Assembly (NCBI RefSeq): GCF_041154455.1 | Contig: NZ_AP028664.1 | Span: forward strand, 621,001 to 685,000 | Source: Variovorax sp. V213 | GTDB taxonomy: Bacteria; Pseudomonadota; Gammaproteobacteria; Burkholderiales; Burkholderiaceae_C | Reading direction: 5' to 3' | DNA: 64,000 nt | In this document: positions 1 through 8,244 of the stretch, in pieces | How the letters are laid out: each line of letters opens with the position of its first letter | Numbering within the stretch: the first letter of the stretch is position 1 | The notes under the pieces: generated by a model | What the model was told of the DNA's origin: nothing | Databases searched by the model: none | The model's input: the letters and a program-made list of their open reading frames with translations, nothing else | Position numbers and translations under genes: made by a program

Positions 1-277
1 GCACCGGGCCAGAAACCAGTCCTTCACTCGGATCAAGGCTGGCAATATCGAATGCCAAAGTATCGGGAGCAACTCGATCGACATGCCGTGGTGCAAAGCA
101 TGTCCAGGAAGGGGAACTGTCTCGACTAAACCGAGCAGGTCACCACGAGCAGGCCGAATGCAAGAAGAGGGGCTAAGAGTTTGATGCGCATGAAAAATTG
201 GATGAGTAGTCCGAGCGTTCCGCCAACTGCCTTCGCAATCAGTCTGAAGCCCTTTGAATCAGATCGATTACGAAGGA
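1..277. other. Left edge, no convincing gene
   Basis: No open frame with credible coding character covers this stretch. On the minus strand, 126-191 can encode a 21-residue peptide starting MRIKLLAPLLAFGLL and ending VTCSV, which looks like a lipoprotein signal peptide cut off just after its cysteine. It could be the stub of a decayed lipoprotein or chance. Base composition is lower in GC than the rest of the window, like the adjacent toxin/immunity genes, so the left 2.4 kb is probably acquired DNA. Confidence 0.3.
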
Positions 278-1288
278 CTACCCGTTGGCCATGATGCCGC
301 TCAGCACCTCATCTTCGTCCATGCCTTCTTGCAGCATGCGGTCATAGACGCGCTGAACGAAGGCACTTGGTCTCCAGCCAACCTGCCGGAGTTCGCGGTA
401 GTCCATCTTCGGCATCAACGGATGATCCAGCACGGGGTTCTGCAGGCCCAGCTTTTCGCGAAGGCAAAACGTCAGCCAGATTTCGATGGGCAGACGGATC
501 CAATGGCAATCTTCAAATTCGTAGAAGTGACGTGCATCACCAACGCGACAGCGATGCGTATGCTGATCCAGCGTGTCCAGGCATACGTCGACCAACTGAT
601 TTGCATCTGGAGTACGCCAAAGCGCAAAGAGGGCTTGAGTCACCTCGTCCTTCTTTGCGTCTCCGGTCACTTCGATATCTGGTTGATCGAAGTAGCTGGC
701 AAGGACGCGGAAGACATAGATAAACAGGGGATGGTACAGAGTATCCCTAAATGTCCCCCCCCGATATGCGGCAAGATGCGCTAGCGCCAGCCTCTCTGCC
801 CTCGGCTGCGCATCCAGCACCATACCCAGCGCCGTAAAAGGTATATCGCGTACCGAAAGGTTGTTGAACTTGCGGCCGAATCGCGTGGGATACCAAAGCT
901 CTGTGTGCAAACGGCCAATCTGAGAGAGGTAGTACGCCGCAAATACATCGCCTGCAAGACTCAGATCTGGACTTCCCTCGTTCATCTTGCGCTCAAACGA
1001 GAACTCCTCCTCATTGGCATACCCAATTAGCAAGAGGCTGACATCGGCCCCCTCCCATCGAGCAAAGGGCGGATTGACGCTGGGGAGCTTCTGGTGCCTG
1101 AACTCCTCAGGAACAGCGATTGCTCCAGTCTCGACGAATTCATTGAGCTTGGCTTCTCGGTTGGCGTCATGCACGGATGTCAACTCACCGTCGCTTCCCT
1201 TGCAGGCAGATCGCCAGAATCGTTCCCAACCCTTGTGAACTCCAATGCGTTTTGGTTCGTAGCTCATGGCAATTTCTTGAATTTTCAT
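278..1288 (-). CDS. Presumed immunity protein for the adjacent toxin
   Basis: Predicted soluble 336-residue protein with no signal peptide, membrane segment or catalytic motif that I recognise. Its start codon overlaps the stop of the upstream toxin gene as ATGA (1285-1288), the tight coupling typical of polymorphic-toxin effector/immunity pairs, and that context is the main reason for the call. The protein is acidic and rich in aromatic residues, as many immunity proteins are. A second ATG seven codons in (1267, reading MSYEPKRIGV) is an equally good start. Codon use is less GC-biased than in the housekeeping genes further right. A different role cannot be excluded because I recognise no named immunity family. 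Confidence 0.5.
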   Translation of the reverse strand: MKIQEIAMSYEPKRIGVHKGWERFWRSACKGSDGELTSVHDANREAKLNEFVETGAIAVPEEFRHQKLPSVNPPFARWEGADVSLLLIGYANEEEFSFERKMNEGSPDLSLAGDVFAAYYLSQIGRLHTELWYPTRFGRKFNNLSVRDIPFTALGMVLDAQPRAERLALAHLAAYRGGTFRDTLYHPLFIYVFRVLASYFDQPDIEVTGDAKKDEVTQALFALWRTPDANQLVDVCLDTLDQHTHRCRVGDARHFYEFEDCHWIRLPIEIWLTFCLREKLGLQNPVLDHPLMPKMDYRELRQVGWRPSAFVQRVYDRMLQEGMDEDEVLSGIMANG

Positions 1289-2277
1289 TTCATCGGGATG
1301 ACGGTTGCGCTAGCTAAGCCACTGGTGTTTTGCCTTGGGATACTAACGTTGACGACCATTGGCTTTAATTGATAGCCTGCCGCAAGAAGTTGTTGAACGC
1401 GGAATGCGTATGCTTGGTCTTGCGCACTAATTGTTTGGTTTGTAATCTTGCCCCCGGCCGCTTCTCTGATCCAGTCTTGAGTCCGCTGCATCAAATTGAG
1501 GGTACTCGGATCCGGAAACGCTCCATTGATTGACGACTTGACCTCCGGTGCCCAGATGACCATGTTGGCATCATCGATGCCGAGCAAATCGACACCATGC
1601 CCGGAGTTGTTCTGGATGGATCGGAAGGAGAGACCCGTCGAACTCTGCATCAGGTCCAACGCCAGCGCTTCGCCCAATTTTCCGTCATTGCGCGCGAGAT
1701 TCGACATGCTGACGCGAGTCACGAATGAGGCCTCGTCAATCACCTGGCTCAGATTCAACGGCGCCCTGGCGACAGCCTCTGCCGAACCCATGGCCAGTCC
1801 CGTATTGCCCAGCCCGCCGGGAATCACATTGCCAACTTCAATGGCATTGCCGTTCGCGTCGACATAGCGCGTCACGCCGTACTGCCCAAAACCACGCGCC
1901 TGCGTCGTCGCACCCGGCCGAGTACCGCCAAGCGTCGGGCTGGTCGGATTGGCAGCGCCTGTGGTGACCTCCGCAACTGCGTTGACCAGATTCAGGCACC
2001 TCTGCGGATTGGTTCCGCAATAGCCGACGAGCCCTTCGCCCGCGACCCCAATCCCAACGATCCCGACCTCCGCGGCAAGCACCGTCATCGCCGCGACGCT
2101 CACTCCGGTAAACAACAACCGTGCAGACCCTTGCAAATGCTGCTGGTCGCACTGGGTCGGATTGGCCGCGCAAGCGGCAACGATGTCGTAGGCGTCCACG
2201 CGCTGCTGCACCAATTGCACGTTCGCATTGAAGTCCGCCCCACCCCAGTAGTATTCGGGGAGCTTGCCGGCGCTCAC
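1285..2277 (-). CDS. 5'-truncated polymorphic toxin, PD-(D/E)xK-like nuclease C-terminus
   Basis: The 330 residues after the GTG at 2277 look like the C-terminal end of a large contact-dependent or filamentous-haemagglutinin-type exoprotein. There is a pre-toxin region with a hydrophobic Ala/Val/Gly helix and paired Cys residues (AACAANPTQC, YCGTNPQRC). The last ~130 residues contain GHGVDLLGID followed by EVKSS, the D...ExK pattern of PD-(D/E)xK nuclease toxins. The frame stays open upstream to a stop at 2413-2415 with no secretion signal, so the delivery part of the protein is missing. The true start is unclear; the GTG is only a formal one. The downstream gene overlaps by 4 bp and is the likely immunity gene. 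Orphan toxin modules of this kind commonly accumulate near polymorphic-toxin loci. Confidence 0.6.
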   Translation of the reverse strand: MSAGKLPEYYWGGADFNANVQLVQQRVDAYDIVAACAANPTQCDQQHLQGSARLLFTGVSVAAMTVLAAEVGIVGIGVAGEGLVGYCGTNPQRCLNLVNAVAEVTTGAANPTSPTLGGTRPGATTQARGFGQYGVTRYVDANGNAIEVGNVIPGGLGNTGLAMGSAEAVARAPLNLSQVIDEASFVTRVSMSNLARNDGKLGEALALDLMQSSTGLSFRSIQNNSGHGVDLLGIDDANMVIWAPEVKSSINGAFPDPSTLNLMQRTQDWIREAAGGKITNQTISAQDQAYAFRVQQLLAAGYQLKPMVVNVSIPRQNTSGLASATVIPMK

Positions 2278-2510
2278 CAGGGCCTGCTGGTAGACGGAGC
2301 CTTGAGCAAACAGAGATCTTCCGAGACCTCGTTGACTGCGCTGCGCGCCACCTCGAGAACACAGGTCGATCCCTATAGGTATGGGGTGAGCTTGGAGAAA
2401 TCTACGCGGAGATCAAGTTCGGGCTTCGCCGTCACGCGACCCACTCACCCGGCTCTGACGCACGATTGCCGGAAAGCTCGTCGAGGTAAAGACCATCTCG
2501 CCTGAGAAAA

Positions 2511-2786
2511 CTAACGACCATGTAGTCGCGTGTCCTCGAAGCGCGGTGTGCGCGCCTCGCCCCAGGTGACGAGCAGGCGCAGCTTGCCGCCTTCCACATG
2601 CGGAGCCCACGAGCTGCTGTCGACCAGCAGGTCGACCTGTTCGCCCAGCACGTCCTGCGGCGCCGCAGGACCCCCTTTGTAAGCGATGGCGTTGAACTTC
2701 ACGCCGGCAGCCTGTGCGAACTGTCCCATGCCCACGTGCGTGGCGCCGCCGATTCCGGCGTGTGCGTAGGTGACGCGCGCGAGCGT
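2511..2786 (-). pseudogene. Internal fragment of a Bug (TctC) solute-binding protein
   Basis: The minus frame reads TYAHAGIGGATHVGMGQFAQ and continues through AIAYKGGPAAPQDVLGEQVD to GEARTPRFEDT. This is the conserved central part of tripartite-tricarboxylate-family periplasmic binding proteins (Bug/TctC). Two in-frame TAG codons lie directly upstream (2787-2792), and downstream the frame leaves the family after FEDT and ends within a few codons. Both ends are therefore missing. A full Bug protein is about 320 residues and this holds about 90. It abuts the TonB-dependent receptor gene and probably marks a deletion that removed the rest of a transport gene. Confidence 0.75.
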
Positions 2787-2802
2787 CTACTAGAGTACGC
2801 GC

Positions 2803-5118
2803 ATGTCCTTCTGCCCATGCGATCTCCTCGCCCGTTCCCTGGCTGTCAGCGCTCTCGCCTTCGGGCTCGCCGTGGCGGCCCATGCACAGCCGACGCCTTT
2901 GGACGATGGCGAAACGCTCCCCGCCATCACCGTGGATGCCAGGGGCCGTTCGGAAGCCGCCCAGCAAGTTCCGATCCCGCTGACCTCGATCGATGGCGAG
3001 GCCCTCGAGACGCAGCAAAGCTGGCGGCTCGAAGACCTGCAGCAATGGTTGCCGAGTACCAGCATCACCTTCGGCGATCCGCGGCAATCGGCCATCGCGG
3101 TGCGCGGCGTCGGCAGGAATCCATCGAACGACGGCCTCGAGGGCAGCACGGGCATCTACCTCGACAACGTCTACCTGGGCCGCGCGGGCATGGCGACATT
3201 CGACCTGCTCGACATCGAGCGCGTGGACCTGCTGCGCGGGCCACAAGGCACGCTTTTCGGCAAGAACACGACCGCCGGCGTGCTGGCGTTGCACACGCGT
3301 GCGCCGAGCCGCGAGACCGAGCGCAGCCTGCAACTCTCGATCGGGCAGCGCGGCCTTGCGCAGGGGCAAGCCATCTTCTCGGGCGCCTTGTCGGAAGAGA
3401 CGGCGGGCCGGCTGCTGGTGTACGGCACCCATGAACGCGGCAGCATCGAGAACATCTACGATGGCGGCAGCGTCAACGGAGGCAATCGATCCGGCATTCG
3501 CGGCCAATGGCTGCTGCGCCGTGGCGACGCCTTCAGCCTGCGCCTGATCGCCGATGCGCACCGCGAGCGCTCCACCTACGGCACCCGCGTCATCTACTCG
3601 CTGGGAAGCGGACCGGCGGCGGCCCGCGCACGGGCCGGCGGCGCCACCGGCATCGTCACCGACCCGCGGCGCTATGCGGTCAATACCGACGGCGTGGAGC
3701 GCGTCGATCTCGACCAGGGTGGCGTGTCGGCCGAAGCGATCTGGAAGCTCGGGTCCGGCGCCACCGTCACGTCCATCACCGCCGGCCGCTCATGGAGGTT
3801 CGTGCCGACGGCCAACGACAACCTCAATATCCCCGTGCTGATCGACGGCGGCTCCCGCGTGCGCCAGCAGCAGTTCTCGCAGGAGCTGCGCTACGCGGGG
3901 CCCACCGGCGGCGTGGTCGACTATGTGGTGGGCGCGTTCTACATGCGCCAGCGCATGCGCAACGAGATATTCACCGTGTTCGGTCCGCGGGCGGACATCG
4001 TTCTGCAGGGAACGTCCTTGCCGGTGCTCGCCAACGCGAGCACCGTGAGCTTCGGCGCGCTCGACACGGAGAGCTTCGCGCTCTTCTCCCAGGCCACGTG
4101 GCACGCCACGTCCTGGCTCGACCTCACGGCCGGCCTGCGCATCACGCAGGAGCGCAAGGACGGGCGCACCCATCGCGGCGACTCGACCGGTGGTGCCGCT
4201 GCCACCGCGTTCCTGCGCAATCGTCCGATCGTGCTTGGTGCCTACGACACAGGCCCGCTGGCCATCCGAAAGACCAGCCCGTCGGCGCTCCTGGGTGCGA
4301 GCTACCGGCTGGATGACGACGCGATCGGCTACGCGAGCTTTTCGCACGGCGAGCGGTCGGGCGGGATCAATCTGGCGGGGCCGGGTGCCGCTCCCGGCCC
4401 GCTCGGCGCCTCGTCGCTGATCATCGGGCCCGAACGTGTCGACAGCCTGGACGTCGGCGTCAAGAGCAGCCTGTGGAATGATCGCCTGACACTCAACCTG
4501 AACGCCTTCTTGGCAGGCGTGCGCGGCTACCAGACGTCGATGTTCGTGCCCGCCGGCGCAGGCGCGGGCAACTACGTCGAGATCCTCACGAACGCGGGCG
4601 ATCTCCGTAGCCGGGGACTGGAGCTGGATGCCACTGCGCGACCGGCGCGCGGGCTGACCGTGTGGGCCAACGCCGCCTTCAACGATGCACGCTATCGACG
4701 CTATGAGGACGCGCCTTGTCCGTCAGAACGCGCGTTCGTGCCGCAGGGGCGCTGCAGCCTGACCGGACGGCAGGTTGCCGGGACGCCGCGCTGGACATTC
4801 AACGTGGGCGCCGAATACCGCAGGTCCGTGAGCCCCGCCACCCAGCACTTCGTTTCAGCGGCGTACGCGTGGCGGTCCGCACAGGACGGCACGCTCGACG
4901 GGTCGGTCCACTCGCGCATCCCAGCCTATGGCCTGCTGAACCTCGCCACCGGTTGGAAGGTCGCACGGGGCAATGAAATCTGGAGCATTTCGCTCTGGTT
5001 GCGCAACGCGCTCGACAAGAAGTATTTCCCGACCGTGGCCGCCACCGCGAACGGTGCCTACGTGGCATCGGTCGGGACGCCGCGCACCCTGGGACTGACA
5101 GTCCGGCTGGACTACTGA
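2803..5118 (+). CDS. TonB-dependent outer-membrane receptor
   Basis: A 771-residue outer-membrane protein predicted to import a ligand (probably a siderophore or other scarce compound) using TonB-ExbBD energy. The N-terminus is a signal peptide ending in AAHAQ. A short TonB-box-like stretch (ETLPAITVDA) follows, then a plug domain at about residues 50-170 with the hallmarks IAVRGVG, STGIYLDNVYLGR and ERVDLLRGPQGTLFGKNT. The remainder is a beta-barrel ending in an aromatic residue (TVRLDY), as barrel-assembly signals do. Length is usual for the family. The substrate cannot be read from sequence. A Fur-type site lies 7.8 kb away but none was seen at this promoter. The gene stands alone, with the histidine kinase gene converging from downstream. 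Confidence 0.93.
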   Translation: MSFCPCDLLARSLAVSALAFGLAVAAHAQPTPLDDGETLPAITVDARGRSEAAQQVPIPLTSIDGEALETQQSWRLEDLQQWLPSTSITFGDPRQSAIAVRGVGRNPSNDGLEGSTGIYLDNVYLGRAGMATFDLLDIERVDLLRGPQGTLFGKNTTAGVLALHTRAPSRETERSLQLSIGQRGLAQGQAIFSGALSEETAGRLLVYGTHERGSIENIYDGGSVNGGNRSGIRGQWLLRRGDAFSLRLIADAHRERSTYGTRVIYSLGSGPAAARARAGGATGIVTDPRRYAVNTDGVERVDLDQGGVSAEAIWKLGSGATVTSITAGRSWRFVPTANDNLNIPVLIDGGSRVRQQQFSQELRYAGPTGGVVDYVVGAFYMRQRMRNEIFTVFGPRADIVLQGTSLPVLANASTVSFGALDTESFALFSQATWHATSWLDLTAGLRITQERKDGRTHRGDSTGGAAATAFLRNRPIVLGAYDTGPLAIRKTSPSALLGASYRLDDDAIGYASFSHGERSGGINLAGPGAAPGPLGASSLIIGPERVDSLDVGVKSSLWNDRLTLNLNAFLAGVRGYQTSMFVPAGAGAGNYVEILTNAGDLRSRGLELDATARPARGLTVWANAAFNDARYRRYEDAPCPSERAFVPQGRCSLTGRQVAGTPRWTFNVGAEYRRSVSPATQHFVSAAYAWRSAQDGTLDGSVHSRIPAYGLLNLATGWKVARGNEIWSISLWLRNALDKKYFPTVAATANGAYVASVGTPRTLGLTVRLDY

Positions 5119-5281
5119 CCTGTTGGATTCCGCCGATCTCCGACCCCAGTACCTGCGCGAACCTGCTGCACGGACAGCCGGAAGGCATTGATGCGGGAAC
5201 GCCTGTGTGAGGCGCTTTGCCCTTCCCAAGGCCGCAGTCGGTGCGTAGGCCTGTTCCCGTTCCCGCATGCCGTGCGACGGG

Positions 5282-7372
5282 TCATGTGACTTGTTCGGGC
5301 GGCGCAGCCGGAAGCGCGAGGCGGAATGTCGACCCGCTGGTGCCTGTTTCGTGCAGTATCACGTCGCCGCCATGGCGCATCGCGATCTCGCGCGACAGGT
5401 GAAGCCCCAGTCCGGTGCCGGCCACTGCGCTCGCCGTTTCGGCACGGAAATATTTCTCGAAGATGCGGGCCTTGTCGGCCATTGCGACTCCCGGTCCGCG
5501 GTCGATCACGTCGACCTGCACGATGTCGCCCGTCTGCCGCAGCACGACATGCACCGGTCGCTCCGGCGGCGAGTACTTCAATGCGTTCTGCATCAGGTTC
5601 TGCAGCGCGATCTCGAGCAGCGCTCGATCGCCGCGCACCTTGGGCAAGGGTTCGCGCACGTCGATGGACAGGCGCGAAGCGCCGGGAAAGTGGAAGCTCT
5701 CGCACAGGCCACGCGCGAGCGCCGCCATGTCAAAGACTTCGAGGCGAAGCATCCGGTTCTCGAGCTGGAGGCGGTCGGCCAGCAGGATGTTCTCGATCAG
5801 CATGGTCAGGCGCTGCACGGCGCGCCGGATCCGCTCGGTGCGCTGCTTCACCACCGGCTCCCCGCCGAGCTTCGAGATGTCGAGCGATTGCGCCGCGCCG
5901 TCGATCACTGTCAAGGGCGTGCGGAACTCGTGCGACACCATCGAGACGAACTCGCGCTGCTGCACGATCGCCCGGCGCTCGACCTCGAGCGACTCACGCA
6001 GCCGGGCCTCCAGACGGGCGCGGGCCGCGATCTCCTCATGCAACGCGGCATTGGTCTGCTGCAGTTCGGCGGTGCGTCGCACGACGGTGCCTTCGAGCGC
6101 CTGTTCAGCTTCCAGCCGCACTGCGAGCACGCGCTCGCGCTCGGCGCGGTAATCGCGCTCGGCGCGCCGCGTCCGGTCGGCCACGGCCACATTCAGCAGG
6201 ACGAGGTGGCACATGGTGCCGAGCCAATAGATGCGGTCAGGCGGCATGCCGGGCATCCCGTCGCCGAGCCAGAGCTTCAACAGCCCGTAGAGCCCCAGCA
6301 CCGTTCCCACCGCGAAGGCCGAGGCCGGAAGCAGGTATTGGAACTGGCGCCGCACGAAGAGCAGGTAGCAGACGAAGACCGTGCCGAACAGCGTGGACGC
6401 GGTGCTGCCCGCGCTCGCCCAGATCGCCATGGCGGCGTGATGGCCGGCCAGGACCAGCACGAACGCAACGAAGTTGAACACCACGACAGCGTCGAAGAAA
6501 TGTGCCGCGGGCGGCCAATGGCGCCGAAACTGGAAGATGCGCGACATGAACGCGGTACCCACCATGTTGAAGAAGCAATTGACGGCAAGCAGCGTTTGAG
6601 CAACGCGTTCGGGGCGAGCGTCGAGGAACCACTGCGCTGCGAACCCCTGGCGGTTGACCGACAGCGCCGCGATGCAGAGCACGTACAGCGCGTAATGGGC
6701 GTAGAGGCCGTCCCGCAGCCAAGCCCCGAAGATCAGGTTCATGCAGACGGCGAGCAGGGCGGCGCCGAGCAGCACGCCCATGATGGTGTAGTCGGCCGTG
6801 CGGTCGCGCTCGAAGCCGACAGGCTGCCACAGGTCCAGTTCGGCCCGCAGCGACGGCCCGTCGTTGCGCACCCTCAGGAAATAGACGGCTGGCTCGGTCG
6901 AAATGTCGAGCGGGAACACGAAGTTGTGGTCGGAGATCTCGCGCGCCGCGAACGGGCGGGCGTCGCCGAGCGGCGTCTCGACGAATCCGCCGCGCCCGTC
7001 CGGCGCATACAAGGTGGCTTCGTGGATGCGCGGCGGTCGCACGCGCAGCAGCCATCGCGCGGGCGCGTCGACCGTGCGCGCGAGCGAGAAGCGCAGCCAC
7101 ACAGCGTCGCGGCTGAAGCCTTCCTCCACCGGCCCTTCGAGCGGCGCGAAGCCGCTCTGCTGCGCGCCGCGCGCGACGTCGGCGATACGCCACCCGCCCG
7201 AGGGGTCGCGCTGGATCTCGAGGCCCCCGGAGAGTGGGATGCCGCGGCCGAGGCCATCGGAAGCCGAAAGTACCACCGCCCTGGCCGGCATTGCAAAGCA
7301 CCACAGCAGCAGGAACAGAAGAACAAGCAGGCGGCCCGGACCCGCCCGGGTGGTTTCGACGTCGAGGCGCAT
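5282..7372 (-). CDS. 7TMR-DISM sensor histidine kinase
   Basis: A 696-residue inner-membrane sensor kinase. After a signal-like helix comes a periplasmic 7TMR-DISM extracellular domain (about residues 35-190, including GFSRDAVWLRFSL and VYFLRVRNDGPS). Seven hydrophobic helices span about 200-400, followed by a coiled coil. The HisKA domain has VSMVSHEFRTPL, in which His is the phospho-acceptor. The HATPase domain shows LQNLMQNALKYS (N box), DRGPGV (G1) and GTGLGLHLS (G2). All catalytic boxes look intact. The gene is divergent from the OmpR-type regulator at 7401 with only 28 bp between starts, so that regulator is the likely partner. A degenerate relative of this kinase lies at about 9070-9672. 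The 7TMR-DISM ligand is unknown. Confidence 0.92.
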   Translation of the reverse strand: MRLDVETTRAGPGRLLVLLFLLLWCFAMPARAVVLSASDGLGRGIPLSGGLEIQRDPSGGWRIADVARGAQQSGFAPLEGPVEEGFSRDAVWLRFSLARTVDAPARWLLRVRPPRIHEATLYAPDGRGGFVETPLGDARPFAAREISDHNFVFPLDISTEPAVYFLRVRNDGPSLRAELDLWQPVGFERDRTADYTIMGVLLGAALLAVCMNLIFGAWLRDGLYAHYALYVLCIAALSVNRQGFAAQWFLDARPERVAQTLLAVNCFFNMVGTAFMSRIFQFRRHWPPAAHFFDAVVVFNFVAFVLVLAGHHAAMAIWASAGSTASTLFGTVFVCYLLFVRRQFQYLLPASAFAVGTVLGLYGLLKLWLGDGMPGMPPDRIYWLGTMCHLVLLNVAVADRTRRAERDYRAERERVLAVRLEAEQALEGTVVRRTAELQQTNAALHEEIAARARLEARLRESLEVERRAIVQQREFVSMVSHEFRTPLTVIDGAAQSLDISKLGGEPVVKQRTERIRRAVQRLTMLIENILLADRLQLENRMLRLEVFDMAALARGLCESFHFPGASRLSIDVREPLPKVRGDRALLEIALQNLMQNALKYSPPERPVHVVLRQTGDIVQVDVIDRGPGVAMADKARIFEKYFRAETASAVAGTGLGLHLSREIAMRHGGDVILHETGTSGSTFRLALPAAPPEQVT

Positions 7373-7400
7373 TGGGACGCGACTTTATACTTTCCGCGTC
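7373..7400. promoter_or_regulatory. 28-bp divergent promoter region, kinase/regulator
   Basis: The two start codons are only 28 bp apart. TATACT at 7386-7391 would be a good plus-strand -10 box, placing transcription start within a few bases of the regulator ATG at 7401. The same AT-rich core gives TATAAA on the minus strand. No ribosome-binding site precedes the regulator ATG, so its mRNA may be nearly leaderless, or the promoter may lie inside the kinase gene. This is read from sequence only. Confidence 0.4.
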
Positions 7401-8114
7401 ATGCCATCCCCGAGCCCGCGTACCGGTCTTCTCGTCCATGTGATCGAGGACGACGAAGACATCCGTGCAGAAACCGTCTTCGCACTCGGAGAGCTCGGGT
7501 TCGACGCGCAGGGCTTCGGCGACGCCCCGTCGTTCTACAAGGCGTTCGCGGTCCAGCCCTGCGACATCGCGGTGGTGGACATCGGCTTGCCGGGCGAGAG
7601 CGGCCTCGCGGTCGTTTCACATCTGCGCGCAGTGCAGCGACGGCTCGGGCTGGTGCTGGTTACCGCGCGGGGCGAGCTCGAGGACCGGCTGCTGGGGCTG
7701 CGCGAAGGTGCAGACGCCTACCTGGTGAAGCCGGTGAACATGCTGGAATTGGCCGAAACGCTGAACGCCGTCGGTCGGCGACTCACGGTCGCACCGCAGG
7801 GGAACGCAGCGACCTTGCCGCCCGCACCCGCCGCCTGGCGCCTGCTCGAGGGCGACTGGATCCTGGGCGACCCCGAAGGCCGGCAGATGGCCCTCACCAC
7901 GAGCGAGCGCGCCTTCCTCGGCTGTCTTTTCGGGCAGCGCGGCACAGCGGCGGGCCGCGACGACCTGATCCGCGCGCTCGGTGGCGACGTGTTCGACTTC
8001 GACGAGCACCGCATCGATGCGATCGCCAGCCGGCTGCGGCGCAAGGCCGCGAAGCTCGGCATGCGCCTGCCGCTGCATTCGGTGCGCGGCACAGGGTACG
8101 TGCTCGCGATCTGA
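7401..8114 (+). CDS. OmpR-family response regulator
   Basis: A 237-residue two-component regulator. The receiver domain (residues ~10-125) has the acidic pair in HVIEDDED, the phospho-acceptor Asp60 in VVDIGLPG and the conserved Lys in YLVKPVN. A winged-helix DNA-binding domain follows (~150-237) with the OmpR-type ending RLPLHSVRGTGYVLAI. The frame is open far upstream, but the ATG at 7401 fits the family length and the divergent kinase start. Three in-phase GTCAG repeats lie 41-65 bp after its stop and before the next regulator gene; that arrangement is typical of OmpR/PhoB-type operators. It likely acts with the kinase at 5282-7372. Confidence 0.9.
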   Translation: MPSPSPRTGLLVHVIEDDEDIRAETVFALGELGFDAQGFGDAPSFYKAFAVQPCDIAVVDIGLPGESGLAVVSHLRAVQRRLGLVLVTARGELEDRLLGLREGADAYLVKPVNMLELAETLNAVGRRLTVAPQGNAATLPPAPAAWRLLEGDWILGDPEGRQMALTTSERAFLGCLFGQRGTAAGRDDLIRALGGDVFDFDEHRIDAIASRLRRKAAKLGMRLPLHSVRGTGYVLAI

Positions 8115-8154
8115 CGCTGCCGGGGTTGCCGAGCTCGCAGGGGCCAGGCACATG

Positions 8155-8179
8155 GTCAGGAACCGTCAGAAAAGGTCAG
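8155..8179 (+). promoter_or_regulatory. Three GTCAG direct repeats, candidate OmpR-type operator
   Basis: GTCAG occurs at 8155-8159, 8165-8169 and 8175-8179, exactly 10 bp apart, each followed by an A-rich step (GGAA, AAAA, GGAA). Direct repeats with one-helical-turn spacing are the usual binding pattern of OmpR/PhoB winged-helix regulators. The site is between the OmpR-type regulator gene and the start of the REC-AraC gene at 8245, so control of the latter by the former is plausible. Confidence 0.5.
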
Positions 8180-8244
8180 GAAGGGCGCATGAAACAAACG
8201 ATCAGGGCTTGCAGCATGCGGTACGCGCAACGCGCCGCATCTTC

